Shown: positions 1 to 6,680 of the stretch, piece by piece
Numbering within the stretch: position 1 is the first letter of the stretch
How the letters are laid out: each line of letters starts with the position of its first letter
Assembly (NCBI GenBank): GCA_022729635.1
Contig: DZAU01000088.1
Location: forward strand, 1-6,751
From: Flavobacterium psychrophilum
GTDB lineage: Bacteria > Bacteroidota > Bacteroidia > Flavobacteriales > Flavobacteriaceae
DNA length: 6,751 nt
Reading direction: 5' to 3'
The notes under the pieces: generated by a model
The model's input: only the letters and a program-made list of their open reading frames with translations
Database searches by the model: none
Told to the model about the DNA's origin: nothing
Position numbers and translations under genes: made by a program

Positions 1-18
1 AACCCATAACCCATAACC
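1..18. repeat. Short heptanucleotide tandem repeat (AACCCAT)
   Basis: Two perfect copies of AACCCAT (1-7, 8-14) are followed by a partial copy AACC (15-18). The repeat touches the left edge, so the full array may be longer outside the window. Nothing else is recognisable in 1-60: I find no supported coding region and no hairpin. Whether it is a simple-sequence tract or the end of a larger intergenic repeat cannot be decided here. Confidence 0.55.
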
Positions 19-64
19 GCTTTTTGTGCTTTTAACGAGTATTGCGGTGCTTCATCGAAAATAT

Positions 65-95
65 TTTTTAGTAGAATAGGATTCATATAGTTTTG
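65..95 (+). promoter_or_regulatory. Candidate Bacteroidota-type promoter of the small exported-protein gene
   Basis: TAGTTTTG at 88-95 is an exact match to the Bacteroidota -7 consensus TAnnTTTG. A TTTT at 65-68, one mismatch from the -33 element TTTG, lies 19 nt upstream, which is the usual spacing. Transcription would start near 99-103, giving a leader of about 40 nt before the ATG at 141. The -7 box covers the TTG codon at 93, which argues against that upstream codon being the translation start. Confidence 0.5.
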
Positions 96-140
96 ACCTC
101 AGATAAGAGAAACAATTGTTCTCTGCAAAAAAAATCCAAT

Positions 141-518
141 ATGAATAATTTTTCTAAATACGACAATAACAAAAAAAGCACAATCATTATTATGATGTTG
201 GCTTTTATTTTATTATCCTTTGGGACTGCTTTTGGTCAATCTAAAGCAGAAAATAATACAGATTTGAATTCTACATTAGTAAGTAACACTGTTGAAAATA
301 CGATCGAAAATAATGTCGTTAAACAAGAGGCTGCTACTAACTCAAATATGAATTTTGTGCTTTGGTTTATGGGTTCAAAACAAGACCCAAATGCAAAAGT
401 GCAATCAACAGGAGTGAATACAAAAAAACAATTTATGACTTCTGGAACTGCTCCTAATCGTTTGTTAATTAAAGCTTTTTTGAAAAAAGCCGTAAATTTA
501 GAAAGTGCTGTGGTTTAA
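141..518 (+). CDS. Small exported protein of unknown function (125 aa)
   Basis: I do not recognise a function for this protein. The frame is open from a TTG at 93, but the ATG at 141 is preferred because it directly precedes a classical signal peptide and because a candidate -7 promoter box overlaps the TTG. From the ATG, residues 1-12 form a polar n-region ending in KK, about 15-27 are a hydrophobic core (IIIMMLAFILLSF), and a signal-peptidase I site is plausible after G32 (TAFG|QS). There is no lipobox cysteine, and the mature protein has no cysteine at all. The mature part of about 93 aa starts with an Asn/Thr/Glu-rich, probably disordered stretch (38-69) containing the imperfect repeat NTVE-NTIE. 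It then changes to a denser segment: an aromatic patch NFVLWFMG (71-78), SKQDPN (79-84), KKQFMTSGTAPNRLL (95-109) and a basic amphipathic tail IKAFLKKAV (110-118). The C-terminal part looks like the conserved region. The gene stands alone between its own promoter and a strong terminator. Periplasmic or surface location is inferred from the signal peptide only. Confidence 0.75.
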   Translation: MNNFSKYDNNKKSTIIIMMLAFILLSFGTAFGQSKAENNTDLNSTLVSNTVENTIENNVVKQEAATNSNMNFVLWFMGSKQDPNAKVQSTGVNTKKQFMTSGTAPNRLLIKAFLKKAVNLESAVV

Positions 519-539
519 ATTATAATTTTTAATTACCAT

Positions 540-574
540 AAAAAAACGCTAATTCTAATAATTAGCGTTTTTTT
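540..574. terminator. Bidirectional intrinsic terminator between convergent genes
   Basis: A perfect 15-bp stem pairs 540-554 with 560-574 around the 5-nt loop CTAAT. The core ACGCTAATT/AATTAGCGT is flanked by six A on the left and a T run (568-575) on the right, so it has the terminator form on both strands. It can end the small exported-protein gene (stop at 516-518) on the + strand and prfC (stop at 616-618) on the - strand. The remaining bases 575-615 show nothing further. Confidence 0.88.
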
Positions 575-615
575 TATGAATAAAATAAATCGGTTTTGGA
601 ATTAGCTTTAATTAG

Positions 616-2205
616 TTACTCGAATTCCGAAGTGAAAAACAATTTCACTGTCGGGAATTTATTTTGTGTCATTTGAATTGTGAAATCTGAATCAGCAAGA
701 AAGACCAGTTGACCGTACTTGTCGTGAGCCAGAAATTTTTGTTTAATTCTCCTAAATTCCTTAAACTCCTCACTTTTTAGATCATTGGGTTTTACCCAGC
801 AAGCCTTGTGAACTGGGAAGTTTTCATAAGTACATTTAGCACCATATTCGTGTTCCAATCGATATTGGATAACCTCATATTGAAGTGCGCCTACGGTTCC
901 GATGATTTTTCGATTATTCATTTCTAACGTAAATAACTGCGCCACACCTTCATCCATCAATTGGTCAATTCCTTTGTCGAGTTGTTTGGCTTTCATCGGA
1001 TCGGCATTGTTGATGTATCTGAAATGTTCCGGCGAGAAACTCGGAATTCCTTTGAAACTCATAATCTCGCCTTCGGTCAAAGTATCGCCAATTTTGAAAT
1101 TACCCGTGTCGTGCAATCCCACAATATCGCCGGGATAAGAAATATCCACGATTTCCTTCTTTTCAGCAAAAAAGGCATTCGGACTCGAGAATTTTAAATT
1201 CTTTTTCTGGCGAACATGATAGTAAGGTTTGTTTCTTTCGAAAGTGCCAGAGACAATTTTTATGAATGCCAAACGGTCTCGATGTTTTGGATCCATATTA
1301 GCGTGGATTTTAAAGACAAAACCACTCATTTTTTCTTCCTTTGGATCAACCAGTCTTGTTTCGGAATCTTTTGGTCTTGGCGATGGTGCAATTTCAACAA
1401 AGCAATCTAAGAGTTCGCGAACCCCAAAATTGTTCAATGCCGAGCCAAAAAATACAGGTTGTAGTTTTCCGTCTAAATAATCCTGACGGTCAAATTTAGG
1501 ATAGACTTCGTCAATCAATTCGAGCTCTTCCCGCAATTTATAAGCGGGATTTTCGCCAATAATTTTCTCTAATTCCGGATTTTTTACATCTTGAAAAGCA
1601 ATGGTCTCTTCAATATTCTTGCGGCTGTCGCCACTAAATAAATTGATGTTTTCTTCCCACAAATTATAAATTCCCTGAAAATCATATCCCATCCCAATGG
1701 GGAAACTCAAAGGAGTAACAGTTAAACCCAGTTTTTGCTCGACTTCGTCCATCAGGTCAAAAGCATCTTTTCCTTCACGATCCAGTTTGTTGATAAAAAC
1801 AATAATGGGAATTTTCCGCATTCGGCAAACGGCAACTAATTTCTCGGTTTGTTCCTCGACCCCTTTGGCAACGTCAATTACAACAATTACGCTGTCAACC
1901 GCAGTTAAAGTTCTAAAAGTGTCTTCGGCAAAATCCTTATGCCCCGGAGTATCGAGAATATTTATTTTTTTTTCTTTGTAGTTGAATGCCAAAACTGAAG
2001 TCGAAACCGAAATTCCTCTTTGGCGCTCAATTTCCATAAAGTCACTAGTTGCTCCTTTTTTGATTTTGTTATTTTTCACCGCACCCGCTTCCTGAATGGC
2101 ACCTCCAAAAAGGAGCAACTTCTCTGTAAGTGTGGTTTTTCCGGCATCGGGATGCGAAATAATCCCAAAAGTTCTTCTTCGCTGTATTTCTTCTAAAAAG
2201 CCCAT
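616..2205 (-). CDS. prfC: Peptide chain release factor 3 (RF3 GTPase)
   Basis: RF3 is a cytoplasmic translational GTPase that releases RF1 or RF2 from the ribosome after peptide hydrolysis and contributes to post-termination quality control. The 529-aa length equals that of E. coli RF3 as I remember it, and similarity is visible from end to end. The G domain comes first: RRTFGIISHPDAGKTT holds the P-loop (S17-T24, K23 and T24), followed by the switch I segment with MEIERQRGISVSTSV (57-71), DTPGH (85-89, G3) and NKLD (139-142, G4). The RF3-typical segment PVFFGSALNNFGV separates it from domain II (SGFVFKIHANMDPKHRDRLAF) and the C-terminal domain III (ALQYEVIQYRLEHEYG). These segments distinguish it from EF-G and from the BipA and LepA GTPases. 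The ATG at 2203-2205 gives the family's normal N terminus and follows an A/T-rich leader with no Shine-Dalgarno. It is divergent from eno and convergent with the small exported-protein gene, so it is transcribed alone. No residue that I would expect is missing. Confidence 0.97.
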   Translation of the reverse strand: MGFLEEIQRRRTFGIISHPDAGKTTLTEKLLLFGGAIQEAGAVKNNKIKKGATSDFMEIERQRGISVSTSVLAFNYKEKKINILDTPGHKDFAEDTFRTLTAVDSVIVVIDVAKGVEEQTEKLVAVCRMRKIPIIVFINKLDREGKDAFDLMDEVEQKLGLTVTPLSFPIGMGYDFQGIYNLWEENINLFSGDSRKNIEETIAFQDVKNPELEKIIGENPAYKLREELELIDEVYPKFDRQDYLDGKLQPVFFGSALNNFGVRELLDCFVEIAPSPRPKDSETRLVDPKEEKMSGFVFKIHANMDPKHRDRLAFIKIVSGTFERNKPYYHVRQKKNLKFSSPNAFFAEKKEIVDISYPGDIVGLHDTGNFKIGDTLTEGEIMSFKGIPSFSPEHFRYINNADPMKAKQLDKGIDQLMDEGVAQLFTLEMNNRKIIGTVGALQYEVIQYRLEHEYGAKCTYENFPVHKACWVKPNDLKSEEFKEFRRIKQKFLAHDKYGQLVFLADSDFTIQMTQNKFPTVKLFFTSEFE

Positions 2206-2223
2206 ATTTATTTAAATAGTTTG

Positions 2224-2254
2224 CAAAAGTACTATTTATAAATGCTAATTCAAA
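2224..2254 (-). promoter_or_regulatory. Near-ideal Bacteroidota promoter of prfC
   Basis: Reading the minus strand, TTTG (2254-2251) is followed by exactly 19 nt and then TACTTTTG (2231-2224). This matches both the -33 element TTTG and the -7 element TAnnTTTG with canonical spacing. Transcription should start near 2217-2220, leaving a leader of only about 12-15 nt before the prfC ATG. The match is by eye, without a position weight matrix. Confidence 0.78.
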
Positions 2255-2393
2255 AAATGGGTTTCGATTGTCAGTTTTCTGTTATCTGTAATCTTTTATG
2301 CAAAATATCTGGAAGAGCCTTGTTTTTAAATTATTATATCGTTTTCGTTGATAATATTAATCGTTTTTATTAAATCATTAATTTTAGAAATAA

Positions 2394-2401
2394 TATCTTT
2401 G
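2394..2401 (+). promoter_or_regulatory. Candidate -7 promoter element of eno
   Basis: TATCTTTG matches TAnnTTTG exactly and lies 62 nt upstream of the eno ATG, giving a predicted leader of about 55-60 nt. The -33 element is weak: only TTAA at 2370-2373 lies at a suitable distance (20 nt). The same box sequence occurs upstream of the CtlX-type gene at 5222-5229. The rest of the prfC-eno interval (2255-2393) shows no coding frame or strong hairpin that I can support. Confidence 0.5.
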
Positions 2402-2402
2402 T

Positions 2403-2428
2403 TGTCATCTTGGACTTAGTCAAAGACC
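2403..2428. repeat. Imperfect inverted repeat in the eno leader, possibly a decayed intergenic repeat
   Basis: CTTGGACT (2409-2416) and AGTCAAAG (2418-2425) form an 8-bp dyad around T2417 with one mismatch (G2412 opposite A2422). With the flanking TTGTCAT and ACC, the segment resembles the TGTCATnCTGAGCGnAGTCGAAG-type repeat that I remember being scattered between genes in flavobacteria, but with several substitutions. The one-base centre makes an RNA hairpin of this exact form unlikely without opening central pairs. The identification rests on memory and is tentative. Confidence 0.35.
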
Positions 2429-2433
2429 ATTAA

Positions 2434-3756
<1,323 letters not shown>

Positions 3757-3775
3757 AAAACCACAGTTATAATTC

Positions 3776-3811
3776 AAAAAGCCTTTCACTAATATGAAGG
3801 GCTTTTTTTTT
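3776..3811 (+). terminator. Intrinsic terminator of eno
   Basis: AAAAAGCCTTTC (3776-3787) pairs with GAAGGGCTTTTT (3796-3807) over 12 bp with one T-G wobble and an 8-nt loop. It is followed by a run of nine T (3803-3811). It begins 19 nt after the eno stop codon and separates eno from gltA transcription. Confidence 0.88.
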
Positions 3812-3826
3812 GAAATTTTATTGATT

Positions 3827-3848
3827 TTGTAACAAATGTAACTTACAA
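3827..3848. promoter_or_regulatory. Operator-like inverted repeat upstream of gltA
   Basis: TTGTAA (3827-3832) and TTACAA (3843-3848) form a perfect 6-bp dyad with a 10-nt spacer. A direct repeat TGTAAC (3828-3833, 3837-3842) overlaps it, nine bases apart from start to start. The site covers the position where the -33 element of the proposed gltA promoter would lie, which is where a repressor or activator could act. It is not a terminator because no T run follows. The binding factor is unknown, and the dyad is short enough to arise by chance in AT-rich DNA. Confidence 0.4.
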
Positions 3849-3864
3849 TTAATATATAATTACT

Positions 3865-3872
3865 TAAATTTG
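3865..3872 (+). promoter_or_regulatory. Candidate -7 promoter element of gltA
   Basis: TAAATTTG matches TAnnTTTG exactly, 26 nt before the gltA ATG. The predicted leader is about 20 nt. No good TTTG lies about 19 nt upstream; the nearest (3826-3829) is too far away at 35 nt. A promoter lacking a -33 element would fit dependence on an activator at the adjacent inverted repeat, which is speculation. Confidence 0.5.
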
Positions 3873-3898
3873 AAAGATAAACTAATTTAAAAAATATT

Positions 3899-5182
3899 AT
3901 GTCAAAAGTAGCCACCTTAGAAATTGAAGGTAAAAAATATGAGCTTCCAATAATCATTGGATCAGAAAACGAAGTAGGAATTGATATCAATAAATTACGT
4001 GATTTGTCTGGAGCAATCACATTAGATCCTGGATATAAAAATTCAGGTGCGTGTACCAGTGCAATCACTTTTTTAGATGGGGAAGAAGGAATTTTGCGCT
4101 ATCGTGGGTATTCAATCGAAGAATTAGCAGACAAAGCAGATTTTCTTGAAGTATCTTATTTGTTAATCTTTGGCGAATTGCCTACATCGGTACAATTGCA
4201 ACAATTTGAAACCGATATTCGAAAATATACCTTGGTCAATGAGGAAATGAAGGGCATTATTGATGGTTTTCCAAAGACGGCTCACCCAATGGGAGTTTTG
4301 TCGGCCTTGACAAGTGCTTTAACAGCCTTTAATCCTAAAGCCGTAAATCCAGATAATAAAAGTGATTTGTATGAAGCGGTTTGTAAAACACTGGGAAAAT
4401 TTCTTGTTATCGCTACCTGGACGTACAGAAAAAGCATGGGATATCCTTTGAACTATTATGATAATACAAAAGGTTACGTCGAAAACTTCATGCGTTTAAT
4501 GTTTGAATTACCAACAGAGCCTTATAAAACAAATCCTGTTATAGTTGAAGCTTTAGATAAATTGTTTATTCTTCACGCAGACCACGAACAAAATTGTTCC
4601 ACATCAACAGTGAGAATGGTGGGTTCTTCTCACGCAGGATTATTTGCTTCGGTTTCTTCAGGAGTTTCTGCACTTTGGGGACCATTACACGGAGGAGCAA
4701 ATCAGGCAGTTCTCGAAATGTTAGAAGAAATTCATGCCAATGGTGGTGATGCCGAAAAATATATGGAAAAAGCCAAAGACAAAAATGATTCTTTTAGATT
4801 AATGGGTTTTGGACATAGAGTGTATAAAAATTTTGATCCAAGAGCCAAAATTATAAAAAAAGCCGCTGACGAAGTGTTAAAAACTTTGGGTGTTGAAGAC
4901 CCAATTTTGGAGATTGCAAAAAAATTAGAAGAAGCAGCTTTAAAAGATGAGTACTTTGTATCCAGAAAATTATATCCAAACGTCGATTTCTATTCCGGAA
5001 TTATTTACCGTGCATTAGGAATTCCTACCGATATGTTTACCGTAATGTTCGCCATAGGACGATTGCCAGGATGGATTGCTCAATGGAAAGAAATGAGAGA
5101 AAACAAAGAACCAATAGGAAGACCAAGACAGATTTATACAGGTTATGGATTAAGAGCTTTTGTGCCAACGGACAAACGTTAA
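3899..5182 (+). CDS. gltA: Citrate synthase, hexameric (type II) form
   Basis: Citrate synthase condenses acetyl-CoA with oxaloacetate to form citrate, the entry step of the TCA cycle, in the cytoplasm. The 427-aa length equals E. coli GltA as I remember it. The protein has the N-terminal beta-rich extension typical of the Gram-negative hexameric type (1-45), then LDPGYKNSGACTSAITFLDG (42-61) and GILRYRGYSIEEL (64-76). Catalytic and substrate residues are in place: HADHEQ (226-231), H264 in GPLHGGAN, H306 in MGFGHRVYKNFDPR with R315, and D363 in KLYPNVDFYSG. The last two motifs and the tail RPRQIYTGY (408-416) separate it from the shorter 2-methylcitrate synthases. Allosteric NADH sensitivity cannot be judged by eye. 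The ATG at 3899 follows an A/T-rich leader with no Shine-Dalgarno. It has its own candidate promoter and terminator between eno and the CtlX-type gene. Confidence 0.97.
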   Translation: MSKVATLEIEGKKYELPIIIGSENEVGIDINKLRDLSGAITLDPGYKNSGACTSAITFLDGEEGILRYRGYSIEELADKADFLEVSYLLIFGELPTSVQLQQFETDIRKYTLVNEEMKGIIDGFPKTAHPMGVLSALTSALTAFNPKAVNPDNKSDLYEAVCKTLGKFLVIATWTYRKSMGYPLNYYDNTKGYVENFMRLMFELPTEPYKTNPVIVEALDKLFILHADHEQNCSTSTVRMVGSSHAGLFASVSSGVSALWGPLHGGANQAVLEMLEEIHANGGDAEKYMEKAKDKNDSFRLMGFGHRVYKNFDPRAKIIKKAADEVLKTLGVEDPILEIAKKLEEAALKDEYFVSRKLYPNVDFYSGIIYRALGIPTDMFTVMFAIGRLPGWIAQWKEMRENKEPIGRPRQIYTGYGLRAFVPTDKR

Positions 5183-5193
5183 AAAATAGTTAG

Positions 5194-5222
5194 AAAGCCT
5201 CGCGAAAATGTGGGGCTTTTTT
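5194..5222 (+). terminator. Intrinsic terminator of gltA
   Basis: AAAGCCTCGCG (5194-5204) can pair with TGTGGGGCTTT (5209-5219) over 11 bp, with three G-T wobbles and an AAAA tetraloop. The T run 5217-5222 follows. It starts 12 nt after the gltA stop. The next gene's candidate -7 box begins at the last T, so termination and initiation signals abut. Confidence 0.82.
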
Positions 5223-5229
5223 ATCTTTG
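5222..5229 (+). promoter_or_regulatory. Candidate -7 promoter element of the CtlX-type gene
   Basis: TATCTTTG matches TAnnTTTG exactly and is identical to the box upstream of eno. It lies 30 nt before the ATG at 5259, giving a leader of roughly 20-25 nt. The -33 position falls inside the gltA terminator stem and has no TTTG. Confidence 0.45.
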
Positions 5230-5258
5230 GTTTGTAATGTACACAAAACCCTAAAAAA

Positions 5259-6197
5259 ATGAATCAAACTACAAATTCCATCCTGATGATTCGCCCGGTG
5301 GCGTTCCGGTTAAACGAGCAAACTGCCGTAAACAATTACTATCAAAAAATCCTGGACGGATTATCACCAGCAACTGTGAATGCCAAAGCACAGCAAGAAT
5401 TTGATGCTTTTGTACACAAACTAAAAAGGGTTGGCGTAAATGTAATCGTGGTCGATGACACCACAAATCCTGACACGCCAGACAGTATTTTTCCGAATAA
5501 CTGGATTTCATTTCACGAAAATGGTGATGTAGTTTTGTATCCAATGTTTGCCAAAAACCGTAGAGAAGAACGCAGGGAAGATATTTTGGACATTCTCGAA
5601 AACAACGGTTTCATTATCAGCGAAATCATGGATTACACTTCGGCCGAAGAAGACGGCTTTTATCTCGAAGGTACAGGAAGTATTGTTTTAGATAGGGAAA
5701 ACGATAAGGGGTATTGTGCTTTATCTCCTCGTTCAGACGAAGAACTTTTTATTGAATTTTGTGAGGATTTTGAATTTTTCCCAGTGATTTTTGAAGCTTT
5801 TCAGACGGTAAATGGGAAACGGGAACCCATTTATCACACCAATGTAATGATGTGTATTGGCGAAACTTTTGCAGTGATTTGTGCCGATTGTATCGATGAC
5901 AAAAAAGAAAAAAAAATGGTTTTGGACAGTCTGAGAAACGACGAAAAAGAAATTATTCTTATAACCGAAGCCCAACTCAATAATTTTGCAGGAAATATGT
6001 TAGAGTTAGAAGGAGCAGATGACAGAAGATATTTGGTAATGAGTAGTGCAGCACATAAAAGTTTAACCAAAAAACAAATCAACCAAATCGAAGAGCATGT
6101 GACTATTTTGAGCGTAAATATCGACACTATCGAAGCCTGCGGAGGAGGAAGCGCACGATGTATGATGGCTGAAATTTTCTTGTCACGAGCAGAATAA
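5259..6197 (+). CDS. ctlX: Guanidino-group hydrolase of the CtlX / arginine deiminase superfamily
   Basis: The 312-aa protein belongs to the guanidine-modifying pentein fold superfamily (arginine deiminase, dimethylarginine hydrolase, amidinotransferase). It most resembles the group annotated as CtlX, citrulline utilization hydrolase. Such enzymes attack a guanidino- or ureido-type carbon with a Cys-His-acid set. Visible motifs in order: SILMIRPVAFRLNEQTAVNN at the N terminus (7-26), PDSIFPNNWISFH (74-86, substrate-side acid and Asn), EGTG (137-140) at the place of the acidic EGGD-type motif, YHTNVMM (192-198) with the likely catalytic H193, LNNFAGNMLEL (240-250), and GGGSARCMMAEIF (295-307) with the likely nucleophile C301. 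All key positions are present and the length is normal for the group. The actual substrate (citrulline, arginine, a methylated arginine or another compound) cannot be read from the sequence. No arginine or ornithine pathway gene lies beside it here. It follows gltA after a terminator and is probably co-transcribed with the CoA-binding gene 34 bp downstream. Confidence 0.85.
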   Translation: MNQTTNSILMIRPVAFRLNEQTAVNNYYQKILDGLSPATVNAKAQQEFDAFVHKLKRVGVNVIVVDDTTNPDTPDSIFPNNWISFHENGDVVLYPMFAKNRREERREDILDILENNGFIISEIMDYTSAEEDGFYLEGTGSIVLDRENDKGYCALSPRSDEELFIEFCEDFEFFPVIFEAFQTVNGKREPIYHTNVMMCIGETFAVICADCIDDKKEKKMVLDSLRNDEKEIILITEAQLNNFAGNMLELEGADDRRYLVMSSAAHKSLTKKQINQIEEHVTILSVNIDTIEACGGGSARCMMAEIFLSRAE

Positions 6198-6219
6198 CAA
6201 ACAACCCATTCCTTTTTTA

Positions 6220-6227
6220 TACTTTTG
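6220..6227 (+). promoter_or_regulatory. Candidate -7 element giving a nearly leaderless mRNA for the CoA-binding gene
   Basis: TACTTTTG matches TAnnTTTG exactly, and with the following C it is identical to the prfC box. It ends only 4 nt before the ATG at 6232, so transcription from it would begin at or within a few bases of the start codon. No TTTG occurs about 19 nt upstream, so the promoter would rely on the -7 box alone. Read-through from the upstream gene is an alternative, since no hairpin separates them. Confidence 0.4.
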
Positions 6228-6231
6228 CCTA

Positions 6232-6597
6232 ATGAAAAATAAAAAAACTCTGGTTCTTGGTGCCAGCACAAAACCAGAAAGATACGCTTTTAAAGCGATT
6301 ACAAAATTAGTCGAAAAAGGACATTCTGTTCTAGCTATTGGTCAAAATGCGGGCGAAGTAGCGGGAGTAAAAATCCAGACCAAAGCCATTCCTTTAAAAA
6401 ACATAGACACTGTTACTTTATATTTAAACCCAACTCGCCAACGAGATTATTACAATTATATCGTAGAATCAAAACCAAAACGAGTGATTTTCAACCCCGG
6501 AACAGAGAATCCGGAGTTTTACCAATTATTGCAATTGAACGATATAGAAGTCGAAGTCGCCTGTACCTTAGTTTTGTTGGCTACGAATCAGTATTGA
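6232..6597 (+). CDS. CoA-binding domain protein (CoA_binding_2 / YccU-like)
   Basis: This is a single-domain Rossmann-fold protein of 121 aa. The N terminus KKTLVLGASTKPERYAFKA (4-22) has the beta-strand, then the glycine-Ala-Ser nucleotide loop (G10-A11-S12) and the first helix. Strand 2 follows with HSVLAIGQNAGEVAG (31-45). The later motifs VTLYLNP (61-67), VIFNPGTENPEF (85-96) and EVACTLVLL (108-116) are the typical C-terminal part of the family, including the conserved Cys (C111). Family members bind CoA in the cytoplasm, but their physiological role is not established, so I give no symbol. The domain matches the CoA-binding fold of succinyl-CoA synthetase alpha subunits without the catalytic part, and the length is normal for a stand-alone protein. 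The ATG at 6232 is the only sensible start, because the loop motif begins at residue 10. It probably shares a transcript with the CtlX-type gene, with a possible internal promoter. A palindromic terminator follows 9 nt after the stop. Confidence 0.88.
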   Translation: MKNKKTLVLGASTKPERYAFKAITKLVEKGHSVLAIGQNAGEVAGVKIQTKAIPLKNIDTVTLYLNPTRQRDYYNYIVESKPKRVIFNPGTENPEFYQLLQLNDIEVEVACTLVLLATNQY

Positions 6598-6606
6598 ATT
6601 TGTTCT

Positions 6607-6646
6607 AAACCTCAAAGGTTTTTAAAACCTTTGAGGTTTGTTTTTT
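6607..6646 (+). terminator. Perfect nested palindrome acting as terminator, probably a dispersed repeat
   Basis: The arms 6607-6622 and 6624-6639 are perfectly complementary over 16 bp around a single central T, followed by G and six T (6641-6646). Each arm is itself a small dyad, AAACCT-CAA-AGGTTT on the left (6607-6621) and AAACCT-TTG-AGGTTT on the right (6625-6639). The DNA or RNA can therefore fold as one long hairpin or as two short ones. Its position directly after the CoA-binding gene and the T run support termination. The sequence resembles an AACCTTTGAGGTT palindrome that I remember as frequent between genes in Flavobacterium, so it may also be a mobile or amplified repeat. Confidence 0.8.
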
Positions 6647-6680
6647 AGGCAAAATTCTATTATAAACAGCAAAAGTAATA

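Noticed and set aside
1697..1981. Open frame of 94 codons on the + strand antisense to prfC, with several shorter ones at 902-1480
   Set aside because: All lie inside the fully supported prfC gene, have no promoter or leader of their own, and show no recognisable protein features.
6213..6218. T run between the CtlX-type and CoA-binding genes as a possible terminator
   Set aside because: No stem precedes the T run, so it does not form an intrinsic terminator.
5834..6271. Open frame of 145 codons on the - strand across the end of the CtlX-type gene and the start of the CoA-binding gene
   Set aside because: It overlaps two well-supported genes, including their motif regions, and its translation shows no domain. 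It is an antisense shadow.
6670..6677. TACTTTTG on the minus strand (CAAAAGTA on +), resembling a -7 box
   Set aside because: There is no -33 TTTG at 19 nt and no gene downstream on that strand, only the palindrome and the end of the CoA-binding gene.
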